64,000 nucleotides of DNA from Tetradesmus obliquus (Eukaryota; Chlorophyta; Chlorophyceae; Sphaeropleales; Scenedesmaceae): the NCBI GenBank assembly GCA_030272155.1, contig CP126191.1:8640501-8704500 (forward strand), read 5' to 3'. Within the stretch, counting starts at the first letter, position 1; every line of letters starts with the position of its first letter. Shown here piece after piece: positions 58,817 through 64,000 of this stretch. The translations under genes were made by a program, and so were the position numbers. Under the pieces are notes generated by a model, which saw only the letters and a program-made list of their open reading frames with translations, was not told where the DNA came from and searched no databases.

Positions 58817-60025
58817 GGCAGGACACACAGGATCATGCCACTGCACTGTCACAAAGGTGACCAAGCACCACACCAACTGCCAATGTATCGTCAGTAGCAG
58901 TGCCCGCGCTGCTTCCTCAGCCCCACCTTGGTGCCAAAATACTCTCCCCTGAACACCCTGCCCATGGAGCCAGCCGCAATCTGGTTCTTGATCCGCAGGC
59001 CCTCCACCTTGCTGCACACCGCGCGCGCCACACTACTGCAGCTGCCCAGCCTGTGGCTCGCGCCGCTGCTGCTGGTGCTGCTCGCCAGCATGAGGTCATG
59101 GCTGTGCGCGCCGCTACTGCTGGTGGTGGTTGTGCTGGCCGGCGCGACGAGCGTCAGCAGCACGCAGCCAGCGCCGCTGCCGGCCCACGCGCTGTCTGCG
59201 GCCCTGGCAAACTGCGGGAATGCGCACGGCACGAGCGACACGCCGCGCTGCCCGCCAGGCGACATGTGCATTGCCTGGCTGCTGCTGGCGCCACTGCTGC
59301 TGCAGGGCGACGCCTGCACCTGGCTGCTGCTGCTGGGCTGCACTGTCACCGTAACGAAATAGAGTGACGGTGCAACCGGTTCCGCTGTGACGGGTGACTC
59401 ATCGCTGCTGCGAGCTGCCAGTGCAGAGGCGGCGGCTGGCAGCTCTGCAGCATCAGGCAGGAAGCTGGGCAGGCAGATGCTGACTGCGCCATCCACCTCA
59501 CCATGCTCGGCAGACCTGTGCAGCAGCAGCAGCAGCAACGGACATAGCACCAGCGCCTACTCTGTGACGTCATGACTGCCCGCATTGGCAGGGGTCATTG
59601 GTTGGGAGTCACGCAGACATGAATGGGACTGGCGGGCAACTGCGTGTGCACAGCGTGTGTGAGCCCAAGAGCTGGCCTTGGCCTGCCCCGCTGGCACGCA
59701 AGTCAGCAGAGGCTGCTACCACGCGGTCCAGACAGATCTGAGAGAGCACGCTTGCATCCGGCAAGCACACCAAACGCACCTGAAGCTCAGTGATACAGGC
59801 TGCCCTCCCAAGCCCGGAAGCTGCAGCCCAGCCAGAGTAAAGCACTGACGCTCGGCCGCCAGCTGCTGCAACTGCTCAACACATGGTCGCTGAGGTTGCT
59901 GCTGCTGATGCTGCTGCTGCTGCTGAACGCCAAACGGTGTGCTGCTGTTCATATCGCACAGCTGCTCTGCAAGCAGCGGCCACAGCAGCTGCCCAACAAT
60001 GTCATGATTACCGCCGCGCCTGGCT

Positions 60026-60067
<42 letters not shown>

Positions 60068-60902
60068 ACTGCATCTACCCACTGAGACGTCATGCTGGCC
60101 TGCTGCCGCTGCTGCAGCAGTCTGTGCCAGCTGCTGTTTGCATGCAGCACCGGCCAGCCGGGTCTCACAGTGTCCACTAGCAGCACAGCACTGCACGGCA
60201 CCAAGCCAGATGTGGTAACATCATACGATTGATTAGTGGTTGCATGATACAGGCGCAAACGTCGGCAAGATATCACAGTGAGTGGTGCTGACCCTGGCGA
60301 TGCGATCATGCAAGTACAGTGCAGAGCCGGCTGCTGGCAGCATGGCCACAAAGTGCCTATCACAGAAACTGTGCATCAGGCACATCAGCAGCCCACTTGC
60401 AAGTGCAGACTGCATTTCTGCTGCTGCAATAGCGCAATTTCCCTGCCACCACGCTCACTTGCCTTGAGATACAGTCCAAGGATCGCAGCTGCACCTTGTC
60501 CATATCTGCGACTGCTGCTGCTGCCCGTTTGCTTGCACCGGCGTCTAACTGCAGCTTCTGCCGAGCCAGCATAATGTCTCGCTCAATCTCGCGAGTCACC
60601 TGAGCACAGGGGCAGCAGCATGCACGCCGTGCCTTCATCCACATTGCACAACACATGCTTGCATGCGAATCAGCACACGGGGCGGCTTTGCTGCTTGCAC
60701 TGCGCAGCTGTAAAGGCGATCAACGCTGTGGCAGGCCATTTGTGCATGCTGTGCAAGCAAGGATATGGCGCAGCCTGTGCTGCCTAGAGTTTATGTTGCA
60801 CTTCCGGCTGTCCTTTCATCCACGCACCAGCTCGCTGAAGTTGCACATGATCTGCACAGAGTTGTCGTCAAAGACGCGTGGCACTGCATCAGCAAAGCAG
60901 CT

Positions 60903-60935
<33 letters not shown>

Positions 60936-62646
60936 GCAGCGGTAAAACAGCAGGTCACGCACATGCGATGGCGGGCACAACAGCAGCAGCAGCATCACAT
61001 AAGCATCCAGCATATTACGGCTGCGGACCACTGGCTATGATTGCAGCACACATGCCAGGAGCACCACCAGCCGCTGCACCTCCATATCACTACCTGGCAG
61101 ACATATCAGTAACCCGCAGGTGTGCTGTGCTGCTGCAGCACTGCAACAAGCGCGCGCAACGTGCAGGCAAGCGCGCCGTCATGGCTCAACAGCAGCATCA
61201 ACACGCGCGCCGTCATGGCTCAACAGCAGCAGCACCAACACGAGCTGGCCTTACATAGTGCCTAGCCTGTGGCCAGTGCTTGAGACAAGCGGCGCTCCTA
61301 GGTAGCTGCGCACGGCCTTTGACGTGACATATGGGTTGCGGCAGAACCTGCGGGTGGCACATGTGGATGCTGCGTGAGGCGATAGCCGCGGGTGTACCCT
61401 CAGGTACAGCTGTGGCTCTGCCCTAGGCGTGATTATTGAGCTTGCATGGCGAGCAAGGCAAACAGGAGGACGTGCCCTGCTGGCAGCACAGGACTGCCCC
61501 CCTGCCACTGCAGATATGCAGCAACTATCCACAAACCTACGGTTGGCGTTCACAGCAGCAGCAGCAAGTGCACATGCTTGTGTGATGACTTGCAGCAGGG
61601 CAGGGCCATCGCGCACCTGGAATCCTGCTGCGCATCGTTCACAACCATAACTGTGGGGTGCTCGCAGGACATGGTCCACGCGCAGAAGCTGTGGCGCCAC
61701 GGGAAGTCGCCTTCCTGCAAGCATGAAGCGTGCAGCAGGCGCGCAACGGATGCGTACACATGACCACCGGGCAGGTCGCAGACAGTTGCAGTAGCAGGCA
61801 CATGTGATTTAAGGAATCAGCAGGCAGCTAGGCATGTGCATCAGTGCTTGCTGCAACGAATGCTGCACCTAAACATGTTGCGAGACAGCAGTCAGGTGCT
61901 GCAGAAGTGCAGGAGTTTGCGGCTGGCCCTCGCATACTGCACGCCATATCTCTGCTGATACACTACTTGGTCAAGCAGCTGAGTTCAGCCGGCAGCGCAG
62001 CTTGTGCTTGCTGCCCGCACACTGCTGTACCACTGGCACACAGCCAGAGATGAGGCGCTGCTGTGCTGCAGCGCACCTGGAACACGCCGGTGCAGTTGAT
62101 GAGGTAGATGCGCCTGTCCGCAAACAGCGAGATGAGCGCATTCTGTGTGTGGAACATGCTGCAGAGCAGCTGCAGGATGCTCTGCAGCTCCTCCTTAGGA
62201 GCAGCATCCAGCAGCTGAGGGATCTGAGAGACCTGCAGCCTGGGGTAGCAGTTTGCAGGACAGCAGGGACCGGGTTGCGTAGGAGCACCGCTGATTACAT
62301 GAGAGCAGCTGCAACCGAATGACCGTTACAAATGCAAGTGGCTGAAAGATCTTCAAGCACATCAGTTGCGAGGTTGATGCAACACGGCCGCTCACGTAAC
62401 AAATCAGCCCCTTTTCTGTACAACAAGCGTAGATGGCCAAGGCAGCCTGCACAGCCGGTTCTCCCTGCAAGCAGATTATGGCTTGCAAACGCACCCAGTT
62501 GCATGCACAGCATGCTTTTGCAGCAGCTGTGGCCAACATAACGTTGCACTGCCGCACCTGTCAAGCTCACAGGGTGGCAGCGGAGGCCCGCTGACTGTCA
62601 CATCCATGGGCAGATTGGGCTGTGGAGCACGCCCCAGCAACTGCAT
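56037..62646 (-). CDS. GAF-PAS sensor protein kinase (TKL class)
   Basis: Fourteen exons (62558-62646, 62077-62239, 61617-61714, 61255-61347, 60828-60900, 60459-60599, about 59780-60330, 58927-59515, 58513-58653, 57937-58272, 57471-57690, 57090-57167, 56546-56610, 56037-56255) keep frame and give about 951 residues. A GAF domain spans about 25-172: ELDRLQVSQIPQLLDAAPKE, FPWRHSFCAWTM, MVVNDAQQDSRF, YLGAPLVSSTGHRLGT and CFADAVPRVFDD. A PAS-like strand pair follows (AVLLVDTVRPGWPVLHAN). The kinase has AAGSMGRVFRGEYFGTK, VAVKVL, HGDLSGFNVLL, VADFGLSR, GTITHMPPE, DVYSFGVLLFQ and RPSFQDIV. HGDL for HRDL and MPPE for APE are seen in chlorophyte TKL kinases. An insert of about 100 residues rich in Ala/Ser splits the N-lobe. 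The start is uncertain: coding-like sequence continues to about 62770 without a clear ATG. The left edge of the PAS exon is also tentative. Confidence 0.85.
58654..58706 (-). repeat. CTG-rich acceptor tract before the VAVK exon
   Basis: On the minus strand a CTG run with one CCG interruption runs into CCAG and the exon that starts at 58653. It is one of several such tracts in this gene; others precede the exons at 57690, 59515 and 60900. Confidence 0.92.
60028..60067 (-). repeat. (AGC)n run coding poly-Ser in the GAF-PAS kinase
   Basis: About 13 AGC units on the minus strand code a serine tract within the PAS-containing exon. Confidence 0.9.
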
Positions 62647-64000
62647 GTCTGCTGCTGCCGCATCGCCAGCAGGAGTTTCTGCAACTGTGCCATTTCCAGC
62701 AGCAGCTGTAGGGGCTGCTGCTGCCAGGCCACATTTGGCGTCGTCCACCGCTTCATTCTGGCAAGCGGCGCATAACAAGGAACGGCATGTGAGTTCTCCT
62801 GCAGCCGTGGCGTTGCAAGCCTGCTTGCTGTTCGCGCAGTCGGTGACAAGCCAGGGTGCGGACTCATATCAAGCAGCTGTGCTGCCGCTGGGGCTGGGCA
62901 TCACTGTCGCTGCTGCCACCCCTGCTGCTGTTTGCAGTCCTTCATGACAGCAGTGGCCCAGCGCTGCTCCGTGATCGCACCTGCTCGGCTGGCTTGAAGC
63001 AGGAAGCACCTTGGCCCATGTCTCACTTATGAAGCAACGCCGGACGCGTCTATTGCATAAGCTGCTGCAAAAGGAAATGGGGGTCCATACTGTTCAAGTT
63101 GCTGCAGATGGAAGCGGCTACATGCAGGCTACATCATGTGCTTTCATCAAATAAAACGATAATGAAAACTCAATTTAGTTTGAAGGGCAGCAGTTCATGC
63201 ATGGCGAAAGCGTTGAGAGTTGGCATCAGAAGTTCATAGCGCACATCAAAGCGTGCAGAACACTTGAAACAACAAAAATGAAAATGTTACATCTCCAGGA
63301 ACGCAGCGCCACGATGCGAAGGGAGTCATAGCCTGGCATTGACACTCTACGAACCGAAACACAAGCCACGGCGAAGCTCTGCGGATCGCCATATGGTTGT
63401 TGTGTGCTACAAGACCACGATAAACGCTCAACAATACTGGTTAAGATCATGCATCGGCTGCCGTGATATGATCAACATCTCAGGACAGCACAGCACAGCG
63501 CAGCAGGTTCGCTGGGCCGTCCTGCTACAAAACGCACAGGCACAAGCGTGCACAAGTGCAGTGCTGCACCCGTATCGCTGTGCACTGGCCGCACACTGGC
63601 AATGCGCAATGCCCCCATGATTGCCAACGTGCTGCGCCAATATATATCTGCCTGCATCACACGCTGATCCCGCATCATGGTGGACACCATTGTCGCGGCG
63701 GACACTTCAACTTGATGGCACAATGTGCTGGTGTGCATTACAACAGAGCGTCATGGACTGCACTTTCACGCTGCTCTCCAGTCAACTGCACCTGGAACCG
63801 CATGCTCTTATACACGCTTGCTGCCATTTGAGCAGCCTTTGCACAGTGCCCTCTGCAACTCAGCAATAGCAGCTGATGCTCTTAAGCTCCATGAACAGAA
63901 CCTCGCAGCAAAAAACCCCACACCCCAAAACAGCTGCCGACCACCAAGCTAAAATCTGCTGGCACCTCCTGACAGCCTCGAACCCCCGGCTGCATGCAGC
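62647..64000. other. Upstream flank of the GAF-PAS kinase
   Basis: Minus-strand sequence to about 62770 stays open in frame with the kinase and may be N-terminal coding. Beyond that I see no exon. From about 63090 the sequence becomes AT-richer, typical of a flank. No RNA gene or mobile element was recognised. Confidence 0.4.

Noticed and set aside
61971-62288. Arg/Ser-rich minus frame over the GAF exon
   Set aside because: It is the wrong frame. Using the acceptor at 62240 gives the GAF sequence in phase with the preceding exon.
1-64000. CRISPR arrays, operons, rRNA or tRNA genes
   Set aside because: Tandem repeats here lack unique spacers of constant length, genes are intron-rich, and I saw no tRNA or rRNA sequence; a covariance-model search would be needed to exclude small RNAs.

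Overview
The window is nuclear DNA from a eukaryotic green alga. All ten recognised genes carry many short exons joined by GT-AG introns whose acceptors are nearly always TGCAG or GCAG. Plastid-type transit peptides, a plant-type sucrose-phosphate synthase, an AtNUDX23-like Nudix enzyme, an AP2 factor and plant/algal sensor kinases place it in the Viridiplantae. The density of CTG/CAG runs and the algal GAF-PAS kinase point to a chlorophyte, perhaps Sphaeropleales-like; that rank is a guess. I joined exons by hand using splice signals, reading phase and family resemblance. In almost every gene the joined exons sum to a whole number of codons.

Layout: the 3' part of an RFC clamp-loader subunit gene (+, 181-2755); a convergent gap; a small ubiquitin-fold protein (-, 4610-5164) divergent from HBS1 (+, 6089-11041); a doubtful coding remnant (about 11342-12224); sucrose-phosphate synthase (+, 12627-20574); 4.3 kb with no gene seen; a plastid-targeted low-molecular-weight phosphatase homologue without its catalytic cysteine (-, 24901-27890); an 8-exon coiled-coil orphan (-, 28206-31201) head to head with and overlapping a NUDX23-type FAD pyrophosphatase (+, 31179-34265); a 2.7 kb gap; a GAF-like/PB1/Raf-like kinase (-, 36948-43233); about 6.3 kb of gene-free DNA rich in palindromes and inverted repeats; an AP2/ERF-type factor with alanine/glutamine tracts (+, 49552-51574); a 4.5 kb gap; and a GAF-PAS-TKL kinase (-, 56037 to about 62646). 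The last 1.35 kb shows nothing convincing.

The genes do not form a pathway. They cover DNA replication (RFC), ribosome rescue (HBS1), sucrose synthesis (SPS), plastid cofactor turnover (NUDX23) and signalling or transcription (two TKL-type kinases and AP2). The strongest common thread is structural: CTG runs sit immediately before 3' splice sites in many introns, and the same triplets encode Ala, Gln, Ser or Leu tracts inside exons. The most unusual proteins are the kinase that combines an NLP-like GAF region with PB1 and Raf-like domains, and the phosphatase homologue with an Asp-X5-Arg loop.
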